Below, piece by piece: positions 34,370 to 43,405 of a DNA stretch of 64,000 nucleotides (positions within the stretch are counted from its first letter, which is position 1; the number at the start of each line of letters is the position of its first letter). A program made the position numbers and the translations under genes. Origin of the DNA: Sphingobacteriales bacterium 46-32 (GTDB lineage: Bacteria > Bacteroidota > Bacteroidia > Chitinophagales > Chitinophagaceae); NCBI GenBank assembly GCA_001898485.1, contig MKTY01000020.1:62001-126000 (forward strand), read 5' to 3'. The notes under the pieces were generated by a model. The model ran no database searches, was not told where the DNA came from, and saw only the letters and a program-made list of their open reading frames with translations.

Positions 34370-35177
34370 TGTTCTATACAACATCAATAAAAACGGCAGC
34401 GCCCTCCTGGCCACCAATTTCTACAACTACGAGACATTAAAAGGAATACTGCTCGCAGCTGCCGAAAGCAATTCACCAGTCATTCTCCAACTCACCCGCA
34501 GTTCCATCGAATACATGGGCCTTCAGCCAGCCGTTAAAATGGCCCGCGCAGCTGCAGCCGACCACCAGGTAGAAGCCTGGATACACCTCGACCATGGCGA
34601 CAGCTACGAACTTGCCCGGCAATGCCTCGATGCAGGATTTGATTCCGTTATGATTGATGCGAGCGAACAGCCTCTTAACGAAAACATCCACCTTACCCGG
34701 AGAGTAGTACAACTGGCAGCAAGCTATAATGCCCAGGTAGAAGCCGAACTGGGTTATGTTGCCAAACTGGGGCAGTCAACTGCCAAAAAAGGATTTACAC
34801 AACCAGAAGAAGCCCGTCGTTTCGTGGAAGAAACGGGCGTACACTCCCTGGCTGTTGCAATTGGCAGTGCACATGGCTTCTACAAAGAAGAACCCCAACT
34901 TGACCTTGATCTGCTGAAAGCAATTCATGAGATCACGCCCGCCAATCTGGTACTCCATGGCGGCTCAGGCATCCCACACCCCATACTGCGTAAAGCCATC
35001 GAAAACGGCATAAGCAAGATCAACCTGGCCACCGAAATCAAAAACATCTTCACCCGCACTTTACAAAACTGCCTGCAGAGCACCGAAGAGATCGACCTCC
35101 GCAAATCATTTCCACCCGCTATCACTGCAGTAAAGGAACTTGTAAGAGAGAAACTGGAAGTAGTGAAAGGAAGATGA
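34326..35177 (+). CDS. Class II ketose-bisphosphate aldolase (tagatose-1,6-bisphosphate type)
   Basis: 283 residues. Zinc and substrate residues: WIHLDHGDSYE (Asp89, His90), VAIGSAHGFYK, VLHGGSGIP, and KINLATEI for phosphate binding. It resembles KbaY/GatY more than fructose-bisphosphate aldolases in length and motif spacing. It cleaves tagatose-1,6-bisphosphate to glyceraldehyde-3-phosphate and DHAP. The ATG at 34326 is the only sensible in-frame start, so it overlaps the kinase gene by 44 bases in another frame, suggesting tight coupling. Confidence 0.88.
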   Translation: MYAINSDTPARPLRDVLYNINKNGSALLATNFYNYETLKGILLAAAESNSPVILQLTRSSIEYMGLQPAVKMARAAAADHQVEAWIHLDHGDSYELARQCLDAGFDSVMIDASEQPLNENIHLTRRVVQLAASYNAQVEAELGYVAKLGQSTAKKGFTQPEEARRFVEETGVHSLAVAIGSAHGFYKEEPQLDLDLLKAIHEITPANLVLHGGSGIPHPILRKAIENGISKINLATEIKNIFTRTLQNCLQSTEEIDLRKSFPPAITAVKELVREKLEVVKGR

Positions 35178-35180
35178 GCT

Positions 35181-35467
35181 GATTTGATGATTTGATGAGT
35201 TGAAAATTTGAAGATGGGTAACGATTGAAAAAGAGTTAAAGGATGGATGCATGATGTATTTCCATTTCTTGTTCTTCTTTTTCTCATTCGTAGTAGCCTG
35301 GCCGGCGATCGGATAGGGTACAAAATGCTAACCCCTGAAATTTTGACCGGAAATCGCGCAGAATACCACAGATAAATATTTATCGGTTTATTAAAGTATT
35401 AACGCTCCGGCACATTCACCCCATTAGCACATCGCTTCAAATTTTCAACTCATCAAATCTTCAAATC
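35181..35467. repeat. 33-bp inverted repeats flanking a 221-bp gene-free spacer
   Basis: The left arm 35181-35213 and right arm 35435-35467 are inverted copies differing at one of 33 positions (core TTTGATGAGTTGAAAATTTG). The left arm starts four bases after the aldolase stop; the right arm overlaps the stop codon of the convergent GH27 gene by two bases. The spacer has no open frame or domain remnant. It may be a small non-autonomous element or a two-sided 3'-end structure. Confidence 0.7.
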
Positions 35468-36677
35468 ATTTCTTCATCCGCATCATCACTGATTCGTGTG
35501 GTGCCAGTTTATGAACAAATGGCTGAGCCGTTGTGCCCCGATCTTTCTTTTCCCATACATCAAATAATTTATACCGCTGCTTACCGGCATTCAGATCCTG
35601 CTGATTTACTGAATAAATTACATTTTCCTTTTTCCAGTCAAAACGAACCGTCCGGGTGCGGTTGCTCCTGTTTACAAAACATACAGCCCAGTCGCCGCCG
35701 GCAAGTGGCTTAAACCAAACCTGGAGGCTGTCTTTATTGGAATACCGAAAGCCCTGGCGTCCCAGTTTGTCCTGATTGATGGCAATAGCATCTTTATTAG
35801 TAAGTATGCGAATAGTGGTGTCGCTCATCTTCGTAAGGTCATTACCTGCAATCAATGGTGCTGCCATCATACACCAGATGGAAAAATGGGTACGGTCTTC
35901 TGTTTCGGTTTGCCCATTACCTACTTCCATCATATCAGGATCATTCCAGAACCCGGGACCCGCATACGGATACAAATCTGCGTTCAGGTCTACAATACGC
36001 ATCACACCCAGGCTATGCCAGGTGTCATACTGTTTGATGCCATCAAAGACATTACCGATATCGCCGCTGGTGCGCCATAAGTGACCCACGCCTTTGGCCC
36101 AGGTCCATGGTTTCGTAGTACCCCACTCACACAGGCTGAAGATGATGGGATGTCGGGCATCTTTCAATGCCTGGCTCATTTTGGTATAGGATTCTTTTGC
36201 ATCAAAGCCTTCGCTGTAACACCAGTCATATTTCAGATAATCGATTCCCCACGATGCATAGAGGCGTGCATCCTGCGCCTCATATCCGTGCGAACCGGGA
36301 TATTTGGCACAGGTCATGGTACCACCACAGTTGTACAGACCAAACTTCAATCCTTTGCTGTGTACGTAATCCGCAACCGCTTTCATGCCCGAAGGAAACT
36401 TAACGGGATCGGCTACCAGGTCACCGGTAATACTATCCCGTTTACGCATCATCCAGCCATCATCCAGTACCAGGTACACATAGCCGGCATCGCGCATGCC
36501 CGATGCAACCATCTGATCGGCTGTTTTTTTCACCAGTTCCTCGCTGATCCGTGTTCCGAATGTATTCCAGCTGTTCCATCCCATGGGAGGAGTTTGCGCC
36601 AGATTTTCAAATTTTTGGGCAAAAGCTGTTATTGCCAGGAGCATCAGGGCTCCCAGCACCAGGTTTCTTTTCATCAT
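35466..36677 (-). CDS. GH27 alpha-galactosidase, secreted
   Basis: 403 residues: signal peptide (to about residue 20), then the GH27 barrel from TPPMGWNSWNTFG. The nucleophile is Asp151 (YLKYDWCYS) and the acid/base Asp246 (GFWNDPDMMEVGNG); DDGW at 72-75 binds substrate. SLCEWG (181-186) carries the Glu found in alpha-galactosidases where alpha-N-acetylgalactosaminidases have Ser, so galactose is the likelier substrate. A short beta domain ends the protein. Last gene of a seven-gene leftward operon. Confidence 0.93.
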   Translation of the reverse strand: MMKRNLVLGALMLLAITAFAQKFENLAQTPPMGWNSWNTFGTRISEELVKKTADQMVASGMRDAGYVYLVLDDGWMMRKRDSITGDLVADPVKFPSGMKAVADYVHSKGLKFGLYNCGGTMTCAKYPGSHGYEAQDARLYASWGIDYLKYDWCYSEGFDAKESYTKMSQALKDARHPIIFSLCEWGTTKPWTWAKGVGHLWRTSGDIGNVFDGIKQYDTWHSLGVMRIVDLNADLYPYAGPGFWNDPDMMEVGNGQTETEDRTHFSIWCMMAAPLIAGNDLTKMSDTTIRILTNKDAIAINQDKLGRQGFRYSNKDSLQVWFKPLAGGDWAVCFVNRSNRTRTVRFDWKKENVIYSVNQQDLNAGKQRYKLFDVWEKKDRGTTAQPFVHKLAPHESVMMRMKK

Positions 36678-36725
36678 AACCGAGTTGTTTTATTTATTGT
36701 TTAAGACATGACCGGGATCTGCGGA

Positions 36726-37907
36726 TCACTTTTTTGATGAAGCCTGCCAGCGGCTGTATCTAAGCAGTGCTTCGATATAATAATAATCGGCATAGATCAG
36801 CGGCACATCTACTTCAATGCCGCCGGGTTTATGCCCTACCGAATGCCTGAGTAAAAAATTATGCATCTCACCCGGTCTATTGCGATACGCATCCGTAGAA
36901 AGTGACTGAAGCATTTGTACGGCGGCGGCGCGGTACTGAGTGGCCTTTTTCTTACCCACCATTTCACTCAATTCCAGCAACGCACTGCTGACGATAGCCG
37001 CTGCAGACACATCACGTTCTTCATTAGGAATACCGGGTGCATCGAAGTCCCAGTAAGGTATTTTATCTGCCGGCAACCGGGGGTGAGCTAAATAAAAATC
37101 GGCAATACCCTGCGCCTGTTTCAGATATCGTTTCTTTTTTGTGAGGCGATACATACTGCTGTAGCCATAGAGGCCCCAGGCCTGTCCGCGAGCCCAGGCA
37201 CTGCCATCACTGTAGCCCTGGTGTGTCTTTTTTAACACTACATTACCCAGGCTGTCGTAACATACTACGTGGTAGCTGCTTTTGTCTTTACGAAAATGAT
37301 TGGCCAGGGTTTTATCTGCATGCGAAACAGCCATTTCCTCGAAGTAGCTATTGCCGGTTTCCCGCGCTGCCCAAATCATGTATTCAAGGTTCATCATATT
37401 ATCGATGATGACGGGAAAATCACAGGCCGGATAATCATCCCAGGATTTCATCAATCCCACTTTCTTATTGAAACGCGTACCCAGCGACTGCGCTCCCTGT
37501 AACAAAATCTTTTTATACTCTTCCTTACCCGTTTGCCGGTAAGCATGTCCAAAAGGATAATAAATCATAAAGCCCAGGTCGTGGGTATTGGTAGTATACT
37601 GCTCCTTTTCAACGGCCATCGTCCAGCGGTGGGCGGCTTCTTTCAAACGGGTATCGCCACTATACTCATACAAATACCAGAGGGAAGCTCCGAAAAAACC
37701 GCTGCACCACCAGTCAGACGGCATATCGCGCAATGATCCATCCGCATACATCGAATGCGGAATCTTATCTGTATTGGGGTGTTCTTTTAACATCAGCTCA
37801 TATTGCTGCAAAGCCATATCCAGTTGTTTTTTCACATCCAGTGTCTGCGCCTGGGGTGTTGAAAAGAAAAATGACAGAAAAACACAGCTGATAAGAAATC
37901 GGTACAT
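36726..37907 (-). CDS. GH88 unsaturated uronyl hydrolase
   Basis: 393 residues: signal peptide (MYRFLISCVFLSFFFSTPQAQ), then an alpha6/alpha6 barrel. The two key acids are Asp110 (NTHDLGFM) and Asp169 (PVIIDNMMNLE), spaced as in characterised unsaturated glucuronyl hydrolases. SAWARGQAWGLYG and IPYWDFDAP are family motifs. The enzyme removes 4,5-unsaturated uronic acid from oligosaccharides made by polysaccharide lyases, so a lyase acts upstream; the heparinase II/III-family gene at 49.2 kb or the beta-helix proteins are candidates. Confidence 0.92.
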   Translation of the reverse strand: MYRFLISCVFLSFFFSTPQAQTLDVKKQLDMALQQYELMLKEHPNTDKIPHSMYADGSLRDMPSDWWCSGFFGASLWYLYEYSGDTRLKEAAHRWTMAVEKEQYTTNTHDLGFMIYYPFGHAYRQTGKEEYKKILLQGAQSLGTRFNKKVGLMKSWDDYPACDFPVIIDNMMNLEYMIWAARETGNSYFEEMAVSHADKTLANHFRKDKSSYHVVCYDSLGNVVLKKTHQGYSDGSAWARGQAWGLYGYSSMYRLTKKKRYLKQAQGIADFYLAHPRLPADKIPYWDFDAPGIPNEERDVSAAAIVSSALLELSEMVGKKKATQYRAAAVQMLQSLSTDAYRNRPGEMHNFLLRHSVGHKPGGIEVDVPLIYADYYYIEALLRYSRWQASSKK

Positions 37908-37953
37908 GCGATAGCTTTTAATATTGGTTGGTTACGGAGGAAAATTATTTGGC

Positions 37954-38910
37954 TTAATGACTGGTTTTTTCCTGTTGGTATTGTTGCCATAAAGCTTCCA
38001 GAGCCGAAGCCCCCAGCGGTTGGCGTTGTACCACCAGCCGGTAACGTAGATGCAGCCCCTTTTTGGGCAACAATACAGGCGCACTGCCGGGATACAATGC
38101 ATTCTGCATACTCACGGCACCGGGCCCGCGAAGTATCCAGCTTTGCATAGGTCCGGGGTAAGGTGCTGCACATAACAGGGATACTGCCGTTTCTTTTTCA
38201 CCGTTAAAATGTCCGCGAAACTGCATCCAGGGACCACCCATTACTGCAGGCTCCTGTGGCTGCACTGCAGAGTCACGGGTTTCGAACCGGAGGTCAGCGG
38301 GTAATTTCCAGCGCATCGAAAAACCACCATACCCTTTTATATCATCCGAACCGCCGATAGCGACACTATCCTGCAGAGGCCGCAGATAAATATCAAAATC
38401 AATCAGCCGCAACGAATCTTTCGCCGGTTGCACGCGGATTATTGTTTGCTCTGCAATCAATGCTATCGGTTTCCCTTCCACACTATCTGCCTGCCAGGTC
38501 ATGCTCCAGTCGAGCAGCACATCGTTACCGCTCTGCCGGGTCTTCAGTTGCTGTGGAATAAAACGGATATGATCAGATACCCATCCATCACCCACCTGCT
38601 TACCCTTCAGCAATACCTGGTGCCAGGCCCAGAAAATGCCACGGTGATGCGGATGATCTGCCGGTCCATTCTCTGTCAGGATCTTTCCTTCCATATCATA
38701 TAATGGATGCACAAAACCCGCCCGCTCATATTTACCGCCAATGGCAGCAGGCTGCTTATTGAAGAAAAGTATGGGCATACCATCTTCAAGGACTTCCACG
38801 CCATCTGGGGTTTCCCGTATCGTCAGCTTTTGCCCGACATTATTGCTGCAGGATACTATGACCAGCAGCAACAGGATTCTCTTTATACCAACAGTTATTC
38901 CTTTTATCAT
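37954..38910 (-). CDS. PmoA-like (DUF6807) secreted lipoprotein
   Basis: 318 residues. The N-terminal signal ends in VIVSCSN (possible lipobox). GFVHPLYDMEGKILTENGPADHPHHRGIFWAWHQV is the hallmark of the family named PmoA-like/DUF6807, with conserved His residues that could bind metal. Despite the name there is no link to methane oxidation. Function unknown, but members are frequent in carbohydrate-use loci. Its ATG overlaps the stop of the beta-helix gene upstream (ATGA). Confidence 0.85.
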   Translation of the reverse strand: MIKGITVGIKRILLLLVIVSCSNNVGQKLTIRETPDGVEVLEDGMPILFFNKQPAAIGGKYERAGFVHPLYDMEGKILTENGPADHPHHRGIFWAWHQVLLKGKQVGDGWVSDHIRFIPQQLKTRQSGNDVLLDWSMTWQADSVEGKPIALIAEQTIIRVQPAKDSLRLIDFDIYLRPLQDSVAIGGSDDIKGYGGFSMRWKLPADLRFETRDSAVQPQEPAVMGGPWMQFRGHFNGEKETAVSLLCAAPYPGPMQSWILRGPGAVSMQNALYPGSAPVLLPKKGLHLRYRLVVQRQPLGASALEALWQQYQQEKTSH

Positions 38911-41186
38911 TTTCTCTTCCTTTTACCCGGCGTGATTGTCTGTTGTGTATCGTTGCGGATTACAATCTTCGTTTTTTCACCATCTACTTCTGCTGTAAAC
39001 GGGTTCATATCCGAATCTCTTTCCGGGCCTACTAATCTGGCGACTACTGTTGCACTCCAGTCACCGGTTTCGCTGGTGATACCTGTAGCCACCTCCTCAC
39101 CACGTGCATTGCTCAACTTCACGGTCCGGCTTTTGAGCGGCTGTCCTTTGGTATCCTGCAGCCTGAGTTGCAGTTTCCAGCGCTCCTGGTAAGAATGACC
39201 AGCGCCTTCTACCTGTATCGACATAGTGTCGTTGATGATTGTATTGGACTCCAGCACTACATCGCGGGCTATACAATCACGGCAATAATCAAATCCCATG
39301 CGAAACGGGCGAAAAGATGGCAATGCACCTTCTGTACGGATAATGGTATTGTTGGCGATTCGTGTACGAATCGTTCCACCATACTTTCCGGCTATCCAGA
39401 ATGCCGGCACATTGGTGCGAATCCTGTTATTGTAAAAGTTTCCGCCAAAACCTTCGGTACCACCGGTTATAAAAAATGCTGTGGCAAGCGCCTTACTGGC
39501 CGGCGCCGTATGAATGATTTCAATATCATTCCCAAAAATCTCATTGTCGCCACCACTGGCGCTGTAGAAAAACGCCCAGGACAATGGCACATAGGATTCC
39601 GGTTGCGGAAAATTGATTGCCTTCACGGTAATGCGGTTGTTGTATACCCTGTTACCAAATGCGCCATTGGCCGCACCTGGCTTGGCTCGATAGTCGGCAA
39701 TACGGATGGCATTGGCGCTATATTCTTCACGACCATACTCGCAGGTAGGGGGCGATGACTGTACACTGATCTCGTTATTAAAAATCTCGATATACTTATG
39801 CGTATATATTTCAATACCCGAACCGCGTATAGGTATAATTCTGTTATCGAAAATGCGCGAACTATCACCCATAGCCATGATGCTGTAATGGTTGGTAACA
39901 GCCTGGTTATTGGCAAAAAAGTTATGGTGTACAGACGAGTGTTTTGCTTTGAATACGAGACATCCCTGTCCACCGATAAAAGTAGAATAAGCTACTTCCG
40001 ATGCGCCTTTTCCCCGCAGGTCGACTGCGTAGAAATTACTTCCGTGCCGGTTAATCAGGAATGGGTTGTATACCTCAAACCGGCAATTTGTAATAGTGGC
40101 CTGGGGCACATCTACCGAAGTGCTGTTATATCCCTGCGAGCGAAACTGTACACGATCCAGAACGATATGTACATCGTTGGCAGAGGACTGCAGGCCCCAG
40201 GATATAGCGCCCTTGCCCGCCTGCACAATAAAACCATTACGGATCGTAACAGTACCGGCGCCTTTGACCGGCTTGATAAAATCGACCGGAGCGCCGGACG
40301 ATGCATCGGCTGTATAATCAAAAAAAGCAGTCAGCTCCGAGTTATACAGATGATCGAAATGGCCCCGGGCCCAGGTACGTCCGATAATTCCCACACCCAC
40401 ATCCATTGCAGGTAAAATATTCAACTCATCGATGAGGCAGTCGGTATCAGCTCTCACGCGTATCCGGTATTTGCCTGCGGGTAATCCCTGCAGGTGGGCA
40501 TAGATGAAGCCTCCGCCCAACCGGGGTGAGCGTTTTTCCACAATGGCGCTTTCCTGTATGCTGTCAATGTACCGGGTCTTACAGCTTACCGTTCTCCCCT
40601 GCTCATCTTCTACAAACACACTCAGTTTCATTTCATTTTTCAGATCGCCTTTCATTTTGGGATCATGAAAATGGCGGCCCGTAATGCCTGCCATTGCTAT
40701 ATAAGACCGTTGGGCAACGGGCAACTCAATCCACTCAGACCGTACTTCATCGCCTTCTACGAGACTTAGCAATTTATCGCCTACAAACTCATGTATATCG
40801 GCAGTATTCATAATACGGGCACCCGGTGCACGACTCAGGTCCCAACCTTGTGTACCTTTTTCAAAGCCGCCATTATCCAGTGTATCGTATGACGCTGCTG
40901 CATATACAATGCGGTATCCGTTCAGATCAAGGGTTACATCTTTGCCCAGAAAAATGGCACTCTTTTCGGAAATAATATCATTTGTAAGCACATAGGTTCG
41001 TCCGGGCTCACCGTAGTATCCGGGTTTAGACACTGGAATTTCGCCTGGCGCAAGTGCCCGATGCACAACCGGCTCCTGCTGTGCTGTAGTCGTCAATGAA
41101 ATTATCAATGCCGGCAACAGCATCAACTGCAATAACCAGAAATTACGGGCATTTCCGATCCTGTCTTTAGCGGTCAGTGTTTTCAT
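38907..41186 (-). CDS. Right-handed beta-helix protein with inserted jelly-roll-like module (second of tandem pair)
   Basis: 759 residues with signal peptide (cleavage near ...ISLTTTAQQ). After a first helix turn (TLDLNGYRIVYAAAS), residues 100-260 form a carbohydrate-binding-like insert (NGGFEKGTQGWDLSRAPGA ... ELPVAQRSYIAMAGITGR ... LPAGKYRIRVRADTDCLIDELNI). Parallel beta-helix repeats follow (FRSQGYNSTSVDVPQATITNCRFEVYN, SGIEIYTHKYIEIFNNEISV). The last 100 residues are an Ig-like domain. Such proteins are often polysaccharide lyases or epimerases; no catalytic residues are assigned. Its start overlaps the stop of its paralogue upstream. Confidence 0.82.
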   Translation of the reverse strand: MKTLTAKDRIGNARNFWLLQLMLLPALIISLTTTAQQEPVVHRALAPGEIPVSKPGYYGEPGRTYVLTNDIISEKSAIFLGKDVTLDLNGYRIVYAAASYDTLDNGGFEKGTQGWDLSRAPGARIMNTADIHEFVGDKLLSLVEGDEVRSEWIELPVAQRSYIAMAGITGRHFHDPKMKGDLKNEMKLSVFVEDEQGRTVSCKTRYIDSIQESAIVEKRSPRLGGGFIYAHLQGLPAGKYRIRVRADTDCLIDELNILPAMDVGVGIIGRTWARGHFDHLYNSELTAFFDYTADASSGAPVDFIKPVKGAGTVTIRNGFIVQAGKGAISWGLQSSANDVHIVLDRVQFRSQGYNSTSVDVPQATITNCRFEVYNPFLINRHGSNFYAVDLRGKGASEVAYSTFIGGQGCLVFKAKHSSVHHNFFANNQAVTNHYSIMAMGDSSRIFDNRIIPIRGSGIEIYTHKYIEIFNNEISVQSSPPTCEYGREEYSANAIRIADYRAKPGAANGAFGNRVYNNRITVKAINFPQPESYVPLSWAFFYSASGGDNEIFGNDIEIIHTAPASKALATAFFITGGTEGFGGNFYNNRIRTNVPAFWIAGKYGGTIRTRIANNTIIRTEGALPSFRPFRMGFDYCRDCIARDVVLESNTIINDTMSIQVEGAGHSYQERWKLQLRLQDTKGQPLKSRTVKLSNARGEEVATGITSETGDWSATVVARLVGPERDSDMNPFTAEVDGEKTKIVIRNDTQQTITPGKRKRK

Positions 41187-43405
41187 TCTGCCATCATTAT
41201 TTTTATTATTTCATTTCTGATCAGATCCAGCCTGCGTACATGACCACCTGCTTTAACCTGATAACTTAATCTTCGCAATGATTCACCCTTTTTCTGTTCT
41301 TCACTCAGCAATTCCCATTGCACCCAGCCTGCGGAGTCTGTACGCTTTTCTTCCAGTATGCGACCCGAGTCATCAAGCAGTTGCACTATCTCTCTGGCCA
41401 CCGGAGTACCGCTTTTATCGCTCAGCTGTATGCTAAAGCTCCAATATACCTGATAGGAATGATCCTGTTTCGTTTTTTCGATATTAAATAAAGCCCCTTC
41501 TGTCTGGTTTGAACGAAAGGAAACATCATTGGCATAGCAGGTAGTACATCCTTCCCAGCCCATGCGTACCGGCGATACTGCACCGGTCGTATTTCTCATC
41601 ACAAACAAATTATTGATTAATTGTGAATGGGCAGCGCCACCATAACGGCTGGCTATCCAAACTGCCGGCACGTTGGAGAAAAAGCGGTTACGATAAAATA
41701 ATCCTCCAAAATAACGCGGCCCGCCGCATACATATAATGCAGCTGTTTCTGTTTTTGAACCAGGATTTTCTTTCCGCACATGAATTTCGTTGTCAAACAC
41801 CTCATTTTCTCCGCCACTCGCACTGTAGTAAATACCATAAAGCATGGGAATATATTCCTTAGGCTCAGGAAAGTCTTTTGCCAGCAGATCTATCCGGTTG
41901 CGATAGATGCGGCTCCCCAGCGAAGCTTTGGGCGAACCGGGTGCGGCGTTATAATCGCCCAGGCGAATGGCGGCCACACTGTACTCTTCGCGGCCATATT
42001 CGCAGGTAGGAGGCGAGGTTTGCATGGAAAAATAATTGTCAAATACTTCGGTGTACCTCGACACATAAATACCAGAGCCCTGCCTCGGTTCAAACCGGTT
42101 ATTGAAAATCCTGGAGCTGTCGCCCGTACCCATAATACTGTAGTGATTGGTCACGGTCTGTTCGTTTACGAACAGGTTGTCATGTACCAGCGATCGTTTG
42201 CCACGGATAGTAAGACAACCCTGTCCGCCTATAAAATCATTGCGAGTCACTTCAGATGGTTGAGGACCACGCACAGCCACTGCGCAGATGGATACATGCC
42301 GCTGCACCAGGAAGGGCATTTTTACTTCAAAGCGGCAATTCCTGATATCGGCCCATTGCAGTTCTGCGGCGCCGGCACTGATCCCTCCCGCCTTTATTTC
42401 CACATTATCCAACTCCAGTTTCACTCCCTTTGCGGTAGACTGAATAGCCCATGAGTGTATGCCTTCAAAGCCCGCTTCAATCCGCCCGTTCTTAATCCGC
42501 ACCACACCTTCGCCACCGGCACGCGGTATACCGGTTACAGGTAACCGTTTTTCATAATCGGCCGTATAATCAAAAAAAGCGGGGATATTGATCGCGTAAC
42601 GCTCCTTCGTCTGATGATCATAATGTGCCAGCGGCTGCGTCTTATCAACAATGCCGATACCCACATCCATAGCAGGACGGATATCTACTTCATCTATGAG
42701 GCAGTCTGTATCGGCTTTTATCCTGACACGGTAACGCCCCGCCGGCAGGCCGCGAAGGTGCGCGTACACAAAACCTCCTCCCAGCCGCGGCGAACGGTTT
42801 TCAACCGGACAGGCCTGCCAGAGGCTATCGCCATAATTGACATTGCAAACAACATCATTTCCTTTTTCATCCTCCACATACACGCTGATGCGCATTTCAT
42901 TGGCCAGGTTGCCTGCCATTATCGAATCATGATAATGGCGTCCTGTAATTCCTACCATCGCAAAATAAGACCGATCCTGCACCGGCAATTGTACCCAGGG
43001 AGAGCGCACTATATCACCAGTCTGTAAACTCAGTAATTTTTTGCCCAGAAACACATGCACATCTGCGGTATTGCGCACCTGGGCCCCCGGTGCTGCCCGA
43101 AGATCCCAGCCATTGCTGCCATCTTCAAAGCCGGAGTTGGGCATATGCCGGTATTTACCTTTGGCATAATAGATTGTATAGCCATTGAGATCAAGTTCTA
43201 CATTTCCTCCCAGAAACAGGGCTGACCGGTCTGCTACGATATCGTTCATCAGAATATAACGCGCACCCGCCTGGCCATAACCGCCGGCTTTATATACCGG
43301 AATCTCACCAGCCTGCGGAACACGATGCGGAGTAGGCCGGTACTGACCGGTGAGTGCCGGACAGATTCCGAGCAGCAGTAATAATATGGATGCAGGCTTA
43401 CGCAT
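41183..43405 (-). CDS. Right-handed beta-helix protein with inserted jelly-roll-like module (first of tandem pair)
   Basis: 740 residues with signal peptide (MRKPASILLLLLGICPALTG). Same architecture as the next gene, with many identical motifs (LDLNGYTIYYAKG, NSGFEDGSNGWDLRAAPGA, NRSPRLGGGFVYAHLRGLPAG, TDCLIDEVDIRPAMDVGIGI, TCEYGREEYS). The two are ancient tandem duplicates. Predicted secreted glycan-acting or glycan-binding protein; lyase activity is plausible because a GH88 follows, but it is not shown. Overlaps the gene upstream by eight bases and the one downstream by four. Confidence 0.82.
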   Translation of the reverse strand: MRKPASILLLLLGICPALTGQYRPTPHRVPQAGEIPVYKAGGYGQAGARYILMNDIVADRSALFLGGNVELDLNGYTIYYAKGKYRHMPNSGFEDGSNGWDLRAAPGAQVRNTADVHVFLGKKLLSLQTGDIVRSPWVQLPVQDRSYFAMVGITGRHYHDSIMAGNLANEMRISVYVEDEKGNDVVCNVNYGDSLWQACPVENRSPRLGGGFVYAHLRGLPAGRYRVRIKADTDCLIDEVDIRPAMDVGIGIVDKTQPLAHYDHQTKERYAINIPAFFDYTADYEKRLPVTGIPRAGGEGVVRIKNGRIEAGFEGIHSWAIQSTAKGVKLELDNVEIKAGGISAGAAELQWADIRNCRFEVKMPFLVQRHVSICAVAVRGPQPSEVTRNDFIGGQGCLTIRGKRSLVHDNLFVNEQTVTNHYSIMGTGDSSRIFNNRFEPRQGSGIYVSRYTEVFDNYFSMQTSPPTCEYGREEYSVAAIRLGDYNAAPGSPKASLGSRIYRNRIDLLAKDFPEPKEYIPMLYGIYYSASGGENEVFDNEIHVRKENPGSKTETAALYVCGGPRYFGGLFYRNRFFSNVPAVWIASRYGGAAHSQLINNLFVMRNTTGAVSPVRMGWEGCTTCYANDVSFRSNQTEGALFNIEKTKQDHSYQVYWSFSIQLSDKSGTPVAREIVQLLDDSGRILEEKRTDSAGWVQWELLSEEQKKGESLRRLSYQVKAGGHVRRLDLIRNEIIKIMMAE

